Origin: Candidatus Lambdaproteobacteria bacterium RIFOXYD2_FULL_56_26
Lineage (GTDB): Bacteria > SAR324 > XYD2-FULL-50-16
Length of the DNA: 64,000 bases
Reading direction: 5' to 3'
Assembly: GCA_001783715.1 (NCBI GenBank)
Contig: MFNF01000057.1
Span: 1 to 64,000 of the forward strand
Shown here: positions 54,934-62,843 of the stretch, one piece after another
Layout: the number at the start of each line of letters is the position of its first letter
Numbering within the stretch: position 1 is the stretch's first letter
Program-made: the position numbers and the translations under genes
Notes under the pieces: model-generated
Told to the model about the DNA's origin: nothing
What the model saw: only the letters and a program-made list of their open reading frames with translations
Databases searched by the model: none

Positions 54934-56844
54934 TTAAGCGCCCCGTTTGATCTCCAAGGTTTTTAAGAGTTTGTCATTGTAGCTGACCTTGGCGTTTTTC
55001 CGTTTTTGGTCGATCAACCCGGAGACCAGGATCTGGGACTTCTGTTCGTTCAGTTCCCGTTCCAGGTCAAGCAGGTCTTTGGGTTCTCCAGCCAAGCTGC
55101 CGGGGGTCTTGGCGACCAACCGGACCACGTAGTTGCGGTTCTGCCCCGTGACCAGCCGGACCTGCCCCGGATTGAGGCCATACACCTGGGTCTGGAACTC
55201 CCGGCCCATTTGCACCCCTTCCACCTTACGGTCTTTGTAGAAGAACGAAAGGGCTTTGGGGGGTTGTTTGAGCGACTTGGCCAGCGCCGCAAAGTCTGCG
55301 GGAGACTTGATCTGCCCTTCCAGGTGGGCCAGTTTGGCGGTCACCAGCTCTTGTTCCTTCGCCTGGGTGGCGTAAAGCTCCACCTCGGTTTTGACTTCCC
55401 CAAAGGGTTTGGCTTGGGGCGGAATCTTTTCGAGCAGTTCATAGGCCATTACCCGGCCTGCCAGGGTGGTCACACCCTTGGTGCCCACCGGCTTTTTCTC
55501 CAGTTCCGCCGACAGGTCGGTCAAATCGCCCAAATCCGGCAGGCGGCTTTGGCCGTCAAAGGCCGGGGATTTGGTCAGTTCCTTGTGCTCTTCTTTGGCC
55601 AGGGTTTCCAACGATTCGGTGGCCAGACGCTCCTGGGCCTTGGCCTGCCAGTTTTTGAGCCGCCGTTCCGACTTTTGGGCCATCAAGGTGGCCTCGATTT
55701 GGCCTTTGACTTCTTCGAGCCCCAAAACCTGAGCGGCCTTTTTGCCTTCGAGCCTAGCGATGTGGTAACCAAAGCTGCTCAAGAAGGGTGCGGAAACCTC
55801 TCCTGGAGAGAGCTGGGCCATTTCCCTGTCAAAGATTGGGACCAGTTGGCCTTCTTCGACCCAGCCTAGGTCTCCGCCCTTTTGGGCGCTGCCCGGATCC
55901 TGGGAAAACTTCTGGGCCAGTTCGCCGAAGCTTTGCGGGCTGGCTTTGAGCTTGGAGTAAAGTTCCATGGCCTGGGCACGGGCCGCTTCGGTACCGGCGA
56001 CGTTGCCGTCTTGGGGAACCTTGAGCAATAGGTGTCGGGCGTGGTAGCTCGGCTTTTTGGTGAACTCGGTGTCCTTATTCTTTTTGTAATACAGCTCCAC
56101 CGCCTTTTCGGGGATACTCAAGGCTTCTTTCAGGTCCCCCTCGGCCAAGGTGAAGTACCGGACCACCGACCGAGCCGGGGCTTGGAACTTCGCTTGGTTT
56201 TGGTCGTAATAGGCCTGGATTTCTTTGGGTTCCAGCTTGACCGGGCTCAAGAAGTCCTGGGGGCTCAGCTCCAAGAGCTCCGCTTCCAGCTTGGTTTCGT
56301 TGCGACTGTAGATGTCGCCGACATAGCTCCTGCTGATCAGGTGGGTTTGGCCGACCAGGGCTAGCAACTTGGAGGCTAGCAGGCTCTTGCGGAACTCGTC
56401 TTCAAAGGCACCGGAGCTTTGGCGGATTTGGGTGAGGAAGGTTTGGTACTTTTTGGGGTCAAACCTGCCGTCGGTCTGGAATTCGGGGATTTCGTTTAAG
56501 GTCTGGGCCAGTTCCTTGTCGGTTACGGCCAAGCCTTGCTCCCGGGCGGTTTCCACCAAAAGCGCATCGTTGACCAGCCGAGAAAAAACCTGGGACTTGA
56601 GGTCCATCATACCGATCAATTTGTCCGCATTGGGGCCGTACATCCGCCTTACCTGCTCGGTCGCCCGCTCCAAGGCTCGCTGGAAGGCATCCAGCTTGAT
56701 TTCGTTTTGCCCCACCGTGGCCAGGACGTTGACCCCTTGGTTTTGGTAGCTGTCGATGCCAAAAAAGAGCATCACCAAGGCGACAATCGAAATGACCGAT
56801 TTGACGAAGAAGGATTGGACGTTGTTGCGGATCAGAGAAAGCAT
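54934..56844 (-). CDS. ppiD: PpiD/SurA_N-type peptidyl-prolyl isomerase, inner-membrane anchored
   Basis: 636 aa. One N-terminal membrane helix ('SVISIVALVMLFFGIDSY') anchors a SurA_N-type chaperone domain. A parvulin domain (about 270-365: 'YHARHLLLKVPQDG', 'FGELAQKFSQDPGSAQKG', 'SSFGYHIARLEGK') is followed by a further chaperone region. Architecture matches E. coli PpiD (623 aa), a SecYEG-associated periplasmic chaperone. First gene of a minus-strand operon of envelope proteins. Confidence 0.92.
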   Translation of the reverse strand: MLSLIRNNVQSFFVKSVISIVALVMLFFGIDSYQNQGVNVLATVGQNEIKLDAFQRALERATEQVRRMYGPNADKLIGMMDLKSQVFSRLVNDALLVETAREQGLAVTDKELAQTLNEIPEFQTDGRFDPKKYQTFLTQIRQSSGAFEDEFRKSLLASKLLALVGQTHLISRSYVGDIYSRNETKLEAELLELSPQDFLSPVKLEPKEIQAYYDQNQAKFQAPARSVVRYFTLAEGDLKEALSIPEKAVELYYKKNKDTEFTKKPSYHARHLLLKVPQDGNVAGTEAARAQAMELYSKLKASPQSFGELAQKFSQDPGSAQKGGDLGWVEEGQLVPIFDREMAQLSPGEVSAPFLSSFGYHIARLEGKKAAQVLGLEEVKGQIEATLMAQKSERRLKNWQAKAQERLATESLETLAKEEHKELTKSPAFDGQSRLPDLGDLTDLSAELEKKPVGTKGVTTLAGRVMAYELLEKIPPQAKPFGEVKTEVELYATQAKEQELVTAKLAHLEGQIKSPADFAALAKSLKQPPKALSFFYKDRKVEGVQMGREFQTQVYGLNPGQVRLVTGQNRNYVVRLVAKTPGSLAGEPKDLLDLERELNEQKSQILVSGLIDQKRKNAKVSYNDKLLKTLEIKRGA

Positions 56845-56898
56845 GGTCTGAGGCCAAAGAACAAGGTTGGGTGAGCAGGGAGTAAAAACAATTTGTCC

Positions 56899-56927
56899 AG
56901 AGTAGCGCCTTGGTAAGGCTAGGTCAA
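56899..56927 (-). promoter_or_regulatory. Candidate promoter of the ppiD operon
   Basis: On the minus strand TTGACC-17 nt-TACTCT, about 55 nt before the ppiD ATG; the -35 element overlaps the last bases of the upstream gene. One of the better sigma70 matches in the window. Confidence 0.5.
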
Positions 56928-57886
56928 CCGGTCAAGGCACCCCCGCAAGAGGAGCCGGAACCGGCGGTACAGCCGAAGCAGTGATTGCCGGTGGTGATGG
57001 GCCGCAAGTCCAGTTCGGCCAAGGAAGAAAGCTGGCTGAGGTTGGTCAGCGGGCCTTGGGCAGTCAAGCCCAGGGCGTAGTTGAAATCGCAGTCGTGCAG
57101 GGTTCCGTCCCAACTGACGTGCAACTGGTGGCGGCACATCACCTGGGGCAAGGTGGCTTGGTTGTAACTGTGGGTGAGGAGCTGGAAGTATTCCAGGTCT
57201 TTGCCGTCTTGGACCAAACGTTTTTGGAACTTGCCGATCGGCATGTTGGTCATGCAGGCCAGTTTGGTGAAAGAGACCCCAAAGTCCTGGGCCAGCCGGG
57301 TCTTGTAGTCCGCTTCCAGCTTGGTTTGGGCTGGGGGAAGCGAGGGACCGCCGGGGTTGTAGATCAATTGCAGGGAAAGGTTTTCCTCAACCCCGTAGCC
57401 CAAACGGTTGAGCAGCCTTAAGGCCTCGATGCTGTCCCCAAAGGCCCCCTTGCCCCGTTGCCGTTCTACGTTGGCCTCGGTGTAACAAGGCAGGGAGGCC
57501 ACCAGCCCAACCTTGTGGGCGGCAAAAAACTCGGCCATCCCTTGGGCCTGGGGCAGCAATAGGGCGGTCAGATTGGTCCGCACCTGGACCGGAATGGGCG
57601 CAAGCGCCAAGATGAACTGCTGCAACAAGGGGTGCAGCTCCGGTGCCCCGCCGGTGAGGTCCACCAATCCGGGAGGCCGACTTTGAGCCAAGTGGACCAG
57701 TTGGTCCAAGGTGGAGCGGCTCATCATCTCTTCCCGCTTGGGCCCTGCCTGGACATGGCAATGTTGGCAGCTGAGGTTGCACAAGAGCCCCAGGTTCACC
57801 TGCAACACCTGCACCTTGCCTGCACAAAGTGGACGGCCCAAGACGGCCTGGGTTCTCTCGACAAAGCTCTGGTTGACTTGGTTCAT
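56924..57886 (-). CDS. arsS: Radical SAM protein of the ArsS / Cys-rich (DUF3641) family
   Basis: 320 aa. The SAM-cluster motif is C36-x3-C40-x2-C43 (CNLSCQHCHVQAG), then 'LTGGAPELHP'. The C-terminal DUF3641-type region includes 'LTHSYNQATLPQVMCRHQLH', 'DGTLHDCDFNYALGL' and the terminal 'CFGCTAGSGSSCGGAL'. This is the family named arsenosugar biosynthesis radical SAM protein ArsS, some members of which are selenoproteins; no in-frame TGA is needed here. No arsenic methyltransferase or transporter lies nearby, so the substrate remains open. Confidence 0.85.
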   Translation of the reverse strand: MNQVNQSFVERTQAVLGRPLCAGKVQVLQVNLGLLCNLSCQHCHVQAGPKREEMMSRSTLDQLVHLAQSRPPGLVDLTGGAPELHPLLQQFILALAPIPVQVRTNLTALLLPQAQGMAEFFAAHKVGLVASLPCYTEANVERQRGKGAFGDSIEALRLLNRLGYGVEENLSLQLIYNPGGPSLPPAQTKLEADYKTRLAQDFGVSFTKLACMTNMPIGKFQKRLVQDGKDLEYFQLLTHSYNQATLPQVMCRHQLHVSWDGTLHDCDFNYALGLTAQGPLTNLSQLSSLAELDLRPITTGNHCFGCTAGSGSSCGGALTG

Positions 57887-58002
57887 GTTTCTTTGGGAAG
57901 CTAGCGGGAGTTAAAAATTTTCCGGTTGTTCCATGGGGCCAATGCTACAAGAGGCCTCGCCCCTTGGCCAGCACTTTTGGTCTTGTTCCTGCCCAGGCGG
58001 CT

Positions 58003-58860
58003 ATGACGATTGCTTCCCTTTTTGAAGGCTTTGACCGGGTGATCACCTTGGGTCCCGAAGGAACCTTTTCCGACCAAGCGGCCGCCCTGGTGGCCTTGGG
58101 CAAACGGGAGATCCGGTACACTTCCACCTTGCCCCAAGTCGCCTTGGCAGTGGTCCAAGACCCGTTGGCCCTGGGGGTAATCCCGGTGGAAAACAGCAGT
58201 TCGGGCATTGTGGGTCCCGCCCAAGACAGCTTGGTGGAAAACCCGGTGGTGATCTTGGCGGAGATTCAGATTTTGGTCACCTACGGCCTGCTTTCCCAGG
58301 TTCCCTTAGAAGAGGTGGAATCCTTTTATTGCCACCAAGTCGCCTTCGACCAAATCATGACCTTCACCGCCAAACACCTCCCCCAGGCCAAGGTGATTTT
58401 TTCCGATTCCAACATGGATTCGGCCGAACGGTTTGCCCAATTGCCCTTAGGCTCCAAAACCGCCGCCGTAGTGCCCAAGCTGCTGGCCGCCCAAGACCCA
58501 AGGTTTGCCCCTTACCTCAAGGCCGAGGGGCTGGAGGACTACCAGAACAACTGCACTAGGTTCTTGGTATTTAAAAAAAGACCGGAAGAATACCAGCCGG
58601 ATTTCAGCCGGAAAAAAACCAGCCTGTTGATCGAAATGCACGAAGACCGGCACAGCCTGTTGTTTGAAATTTTACGGGAGTTCCATGTTTTTGGGATCAA
58701 CCTCTGCCGGTTGGAGTCCCGGCCCAGCAAGGTTCATGCTTGGCAGTACCGATTTTTTATTGATTTTTACAACAGCCCTAAAACCCAGTTTTGTTTGGAC
58801 CAATTCCGGGAAGCGAAGATCAGCTTCCAACTCCTGGGCAGCTACGACAGTCTGACATGA
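58003..58860 (+). CDS. pheA: Prephenate dehydratase
   Basis: 285 aa from the ATG at 58003 (a TTG at 57964 is an alternative). Converts prephenate to phenylpyruvate. PDT domain: 'LGPEGTFSDQAA', 'GVIPVENSSSGIVG', 'SDSNMDSAERFA' and 'NNCTRFLVF' with the catalytic TRF. A C-terminal ACT domain with 'ESRPSK' gives phenylalanine feedback. There is no chorismate mutase domain. Overlaps lgt by 4 nt. Confidence 0.92.
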   Translation: MTIASLFEGFDRVITLGPEGTFSDQAAALVALGKREIRYTSTLPQVALAVVQDPLALGVIPVENSSSGIVGPAQDSLVENPVVILAEIQILVTYGLLSQVPLEEVESFYCHQVAFDQIMTFTAKHLPQAKVIFSDSNMDSAERFAQLPLGSKTAAVVPKLLAAQDPRFAPYLKAEGLEDYQNNCTRFLVFKKRPEEYQPDFSRKKTSLLIEMHEDRHSLLFEILREFHVFGINLCRLESRPSKVHAWQYRFFIDFYNSPKTQFCLDQFREAKISFQLLGSYDSLT

Positions 58861-59627
58861 TCCTGACCTGGGAGATGGACCCGGTGCTACTGCACCTGGG
58901 GGGGCTGGAGCTGCGTTGGTATGGGTTGCTGTTTGCCGCTGGTTTTTTCCTGGGTACCTTGGTTCTAAAACAGGTGTTTTTGGCGGAAAAAAAGCCCCTG
59001 GCCGATCTGGACCCGCTCTTGGGCTACATGGTGGTAGGGGTAGTGGTGGGAGCCAGACTGGGCCACTGCCTTTTTTACGAACCGCAATACTACCTCGCCC
59101 ACCCCTGGGAAATACCGATGGTCTGGCACGGCGGGCTGGCCAGCCACGGAGCGGGGCTGGGGATGTTTGTCAGCCTCTGGTGGTTCGCCAAAAAAAGGGG
59201 TTACCCCTACTTGTGGCTGCTCGACCGGATCGCCCTTTTGGTCCCTTTGGCCGGGGCGTTGATCCGGGTGGGGAATTTCTTTAATTCCGAGATCCTGGGC
59301 CAGCCGACCGGCGGAAATTTTGGGGTGATCTTCGCCAATGTGGACAGAGTTCCTCGGCATCCGGCGCAGCTCTACGAGGCCCTCTGCTATCTGGCCCTAT
59401 TTTTCTTTGAATGGATTTGGTATCGTCGGCAGCAGAAAAAGAAATTTGCCGGGACGATCCTAGGCCAAATGTTAACGGGAATTTTTTTGGCCCGTTTTGC
59501 CTTGGAAGGGTTAAAGGAAGTGCAGGTTCCCTTTGAATCCGGCTGGTGGTTAAACCTGGGGCAGCTCTTGAGCTTGCCGTTTCTTGTTCTGGGGCTTTGG
59601 CTGTTGCTTAAAAAGGGGAAAACATGA
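58857..59627 (+). CDS. lgt: Prolipoprotein diacylglyceryl transferase
   Basis: 256 aa, about seven membrane helices. Transfers diacylglycerol to the lipobox Cys of prolipoproteins. 'ELRWYGLLFAAGF' start, the conserved 'WHGGLASHGAGLG' (H-G-G-L-x-x-H/F-G signature), 'GALIRVGNFFNSEILGQPT' with the essential Arg, and 'RHPAQLYEAL'. It should act on the several lipoproteins in this window. Coupled on both sides by ATGA overlaps. Confidence 0.95.
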   Translation: MILTWEMDPVLLHLGGLELRWYGLLFAAGFFLGTLVLKQVFLAEKKPLADLDPLLGYMVVGVVVGARLGHCLFYEPQYYLAHPWEIPMVWHGGLASHGAGLGMFVSLWWFAKKRGYPYLWLLDRIALLVPLAGALIRVGNFFNSEILGQPTGGNFGVIFANVDRVPRHPAQLYEALCYLALFFFEWIWYRRQQKKKFAGTILGQMLTGIFLARFALEGLKEVQVPFESGWWLNLGQLLSLPFLVLGLWLLLKKGKT

Positions 59628-60517
59628 CCGTAATCCTGCCCAAAGACTACCATGCCCAAGAGGCACTGGAGTCCAACAACATCACTTGTATCCATCCTCA
59701 ATCGGCGGAGCGGCAAGACATCCGCCCCTTGCGGATCGGGATTTTGAACATCATGCCCAACGTCAAGAGCTACGAGTTTAACCTGCTCTACCCCTTGGGC
59801 AAATCGATCCTCCAGATCGATCCGGTTTGGATCAAGCTGGATTCCCATGCCTACAAGTCCAGCAGTTCCGAGCACCTAGCCCAGCTTTACATCTCCTTTG
59901 AAGAGGCGATTGCCCACCGGCACCTGGACGGGTTGATCCTGACCGGAGCTCCGGTGGAGGAACTGGAGTTTGAGGCGATCAACTACTGGCCGGAAATCAA
60001 GGTGATCTTGGATTATGCGAGGACCAAAATTGCCAGTACCATCGGCATTTGCTGGGGGGCCATGGCGCTGGCTAAAATGGTGGGGATCAACAAGGTGCTG
60101 GTGCCCAAAAAGATCTTTGGGGTTTACAAAACCCGCAACCTGGACACCGGGCACAACATCACCGGCGACCTGGATGACTACTTCCACTGCCCCCAGTCGA
60201 GGCACGCCGGATATCCAGATGCGGTCTTGGAGGCCGCCCGTGACCAGGGGCTGATCAACCTGCTGGGCTACTCCCCCGAAGCGGGCTACACCATCTTTGA
60301 AACCACCGACCAGCGCTACCTGATGCACCTGGGGCACCCCGAGTACAACAGCGGCAGGTTGGTCGAAGAGTTTCACCGGGACCAAAACGCAGGCAGACCG
60401 GACGTGGACCCGCCGGTCAACTTTGATGTGGCCAACCCGGTCAACAGTTGGCGGAGCCACCGGAACGAGTTTTTTTCCCAGTGGATCAAGTACGTTTACC
60501 TGAAAACCGATTATTGA
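59624..60517 (+). CDS. metA: Homoserine O-acyltransferase (MetA type, predicted acetyl-CoA specific)
   Basis: 297 aa. Catalytic Cys143 is in GICWGAMAL, with the usual His and Glu in 'GYSPEAGYTIFE' and 'HLGHPEYNS'. The acyl-donor determinant is Glu112 (TGAPVEELEF). In the MetA family, Glu here goes with acetyl-CoA use and Gly (as in E. coli) with succinyl-CoA, so this is probably a homoserine O-acetyltransferase (MetAA). Last gene of pheA-lgt-metA; overlaps lgt by 4 nt. Confidence 0.93.
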   Translation: MTVILPKDYHAQEALESNNITCIHPQSAERQDIRPLRIGILNIMPNVKSYEFNLLYPLGKSILQIDPVWIKLDSHAYKSSSSEHLAQLYISFEEAIAHRHLDGLILTGAPVEELEFEAINYWPEIKVILDYARTKIASTIGICWGAMALAKMVGINKVLVPKKIFGVYKTRNLDTGHNITGDLDDYFHCPQSRHAGYPDAVLEAARDQGLINLLGYSPEAGYTIFETTDQRYLMHLGHPEYNSGRLVEEFHRDQNAGRPDVDPPVNFDVANPVNSWRSHRNEFFSQWIKYVYLKTDY

Positions 60518-60532
60518 GCGGCTCTTGAGGGC

Positions 60533-61246
60533 CTAAAGCTTGGCCAGCGCCCGGCTTTGGACCCAAAGGTCCTTCCCGGCCCAGGGGACCCGGACCCAAA
60601 GACCACGGGTTTCCCGCGGCTCCAGCAGTTCGCCGGGCTTGACCGGGGCAACCTCGCTGTACTCCAGGCCGGGGCCTTCCCGGAGCCCCGTGGGCTTCAT
60701 CACCTGGAAAGACCGATCCCTACCCAGGTGCCCGGAAGGGGCCCACAACATCCCCCCGCAACCCAAAGCCAGCACCAGTCCCCAAACCGCCCCAGCCCGC
60801 CGGTTGGCCCACAGCAGGCCTAACCCCGCCAGTCCAACCCAAAGCCCCAGCCCCCAAACCCAGTGGGGCAGAGCCAAAAACGGACCCCAAGGGCTTCGGC
60901 TGGGACCGGCCAGAGCGAGGGACTCGCTGAGCCGCACCACTCCTTCCCAAGGGATGGAGAGTCGGGGGTCCCTTTGGAGCGCCTTGCGGTAGGCCCACAA
61001 GGCCAAAACCGGTTTTCCCAGTTGTTCTTGGATCATTCCCAAATCGGCCCAGACCTGGGGCCGGTCGGTGCTTTGGGCCAGGGCGGCAAACAGGGTCTCC
61101 GCTTGGGACAGGCTTTCTTGCCGCTGGTGACCGGTCTGGGTTTGGGCTTGGGCAAAAAGCCTTGCGCCCAGCTCCAGGTCCGGGCTTTGGGCGGATGCCA
61201 AACCGGACCACAACAAAAACAGCGGCAACCAAACCCTGGGGCTCAT
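60533..61246 (-). CDS. BatE-like membrane protein with TPR and SH3 domain
   Basis: 237 aa. Signal peptide ('LPLFLLWSGLASA'), a short TPR region (about 25-105: 'ADLGMIQEQLGKPVLALWAY'), two membrane helices (about 125-170), and an SH3-like C-terminal domain ('PTGLREGPGLEYSEVAPVKPGE'). This is the arrangement of BatE proteins of the aerotolerance (Bat) operon, but no batA-D or moxR gene is present. Overlaps holB by 4 nt and is last in the murA-tmk-holB run. Function unknown. Confidence 0.75.
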   Translation of the reverse strand: MSPRVWLPLFLLWSGLASAQSPDLELGARLFAQAQTQTGHQRQESLSQAETLFAALAQSTDRPQVWADLGMIQEQLGKPVLALWAYRKALQRDPRLSIPWEGVVRLSESLALAGPSRSPWGPFLALPHWVWGLGLWVGLAGLGLLWANRRAGAVWGLVLALGCGGMLWAPSGHLGRDRSFQVMKPTGLREGPGLEYSEVAPVKPGELLEPRETRGLWVRVPWAGKDLWVQSRALAKL

Positions 61247-62226
61247 AACACCAAAGCCCCCTGGAGCAAGTGGTGCAGCCGCAACAGCAGTCCCTCCAAG
61301 GCCAACAGTTTGCCCGCTTGGGCGTAGATGGCCCCTTGGGTTTCCCCCACCTGGGTGAAGGCATCCAGCAAGACTGGGACCGGCGGTTCAAAGCCCTGGG
61401 ACCGGGCCAGGGCCACCGCTGCGGGGCGGCGGACCCGTTCCGATTGGCCGGAAAATTCAAAGCTCAAGTCCCGCAGCCACCGGGCCAGAAATTCCAAAAA
61501 GTAGCCTTCCAACCCTTGTTTGATCAGGCTCTCCAGCCACTCCATTTGGTCCACCAGCTTGGCCGGATCTAGCCGGAACAACAGCTGGCCGACTTGTCCC
61601 TCCAGGCCCAACAGCTCCGGGGCCTTTTCGATCAATTCCTTGCGCAGTCGGCCTTCCGAGTAGGCCAACACCAGCTCCATCGCTTCGGGCTCCAGCTGGG
61701 TCCGGGCCTCCAGCAGTTGGGCCAGTTCAAGGCGGCTCAAGGGGCCGAAGGAGACCTTTTGGCACCGGGACAGCAGGGTTTCCAAAAGCCCATGTTCGTC
61801 TTCAGAGGTCAGGACCAACAGGCTGTCCAAGGGCGGCTCCTCCAAGACCTTCAAAAAGGCGTTGGCCGCCTCCAGGCCCAGCTTGTCCGCCTCCTTGACC
61901 AGGACCACCCGCTTTTTGGCGTACATCGGCTTGAGGTTCAAGGTGCCGATCAGTCCTTGGATTTGGGCGATTTTGATTTGTTTGCCGGTGGGGCCAACCA
62001 CCAAAAAGTCTGGGTGGGACCCGCTGGCAAAAAGGCGGCAGTTCTCGCAAACCCCGCATTCCTGGCCCAAGTCGCAGTTGATCCTTTGGGCCAATACCCG
62101 GGTGACGGTTGACTTGCCCAGCCCCTTGGGGCCCAGGAAGAGGTAGGCTGAAGGCAGGCGGTCCGCCTGGTGGGTGGCCCAAAGTTGCCGGAAAATCTCT
62201 TGGTGGCCGACCAGGATTTGGCTCAT
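61243..62226 (-). CDS. holB: DNA polymerase III subunit delta'
   Basis: 327 aa, clamp-loader AAA+ protein. Walker A 'GPKGLGKSTVTRVLA' (intact GKST), zinc cysteines in 'CDLGQECGVCENC', and 'ANAFLKVLEEPP' are typical of delta'/gamma. The C-terminal collar region is weakly conserved. Overlaps tmk upstream by 4 nt, the common tmk-holB pairing. Confidence 0.93.
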   Translation of the reverse strand: MSQILVGHQEIFRQLWATHQADRLPSAYLFLGPKGLGKSTVTRVLAQRINCDLGQECGVCENCRLFASGSHPDFLVVGPTGKQIKIAQIQGLIGTLNLKPMYAKKRVVLVKEADKLGLEAANAFLKVLEEPPLDSLLVLTSEDEHGLLETLLSRCQKVSFGPLSRLELAQLLEARTQLEPEAMELVLAYSEGRLRKELIEKAPELLGLEGQVGQLLFRLDPAKLVDQMEWLESLIKQGLEGYFLEFLARWLRDLSFEFSGQSERVRRPAAVALARSQGFEPPVPVLLDAFTQVGETQGAIYAQAGKLLALEGLLLRLHHLLQGALVL

Positions 62227-62843
62227 GATTCAATCTTTTTTAAGACCTGCTGCAGGACTTCGGCATGGATCACTTCGGTGGGCCGCTGTGCATCAATCAC
62301 CCAAAAACGCTCTGGACAGCGGGCGCTCAGGTCTTGGTAAGCTTGGGCCACACGGTCAAAAAAACTTTTTTCCTCCCCTTCCAGCCTGCAGGATTCCCCA
62401 CCCTGCTCTTCGTTGCGCCGGTTGATCCTTGCCCTAGCCGCTTCGGGGCTGATTTGGAACAAAAAGGTCAACGCCGGGGTGGCCAATTGGGCCTCTAAGG
62501 GCCGGAGCCATTCCAGGTTTAGCCCCCTGCCTCCTCCCTGGTAGGCCAAAGTGGCATCGTGATACCGGTCGCAAAGCACCAGTTTCCCGGACTTGAGGGC
62601 CGGGTGGATCACCTCTGCCAGATGTTGGAATCGGTCGGCCATGTAAAGCAGTAGCTCGGATTGGGGACAAAGGGCCTTGTGGCTCGGGTCGAGCAGGAGC
62701 GCCCTGATTTTGGCCCCGATCTCGGTGCCTCCTGGCTGTTTGGTCAAGATCGGGTCAAAGCCCCAGGCCTGGAGTGCTTGGGCCAGCAGGTTGATTTGGG
62801 TGGTCTTGCCGCAGCCATCGATGCCCTCGAAGGTGATCAACAT
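62223..62843 (-). CDS. tmk: Thymidylate kinase
   Basis: 206 aa. dTMP to dTDP. P-loop 'FEGIDGCGKTTQ', 'DRYHDATLAYQGGGRGL' (DR[YF] motif) and a LID region with Arg ('AARARINRR'). The ATG is directly adjacent to the murA stop codon; holB overlaps its 3' end. Confidence 0.96.
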   Translation of the reverse strand: MLITFEGIDGCGKTTQINLLAQALQAWGFDPILTKQPGGTEIGAKIRALLLDPSHKALCPQSELLLYMADRFQHLAEVIHPALKSGKLVLCDRYHDATLAYQGGGRGLNLEWLRPLEAQLATPALTFLFQISPEAARARINRRNEEQGGESCRLEGEEKSFFDRVAQAYQDLSARCPERFWVIDAQRPTEVIHAEVLQQVLKKIES

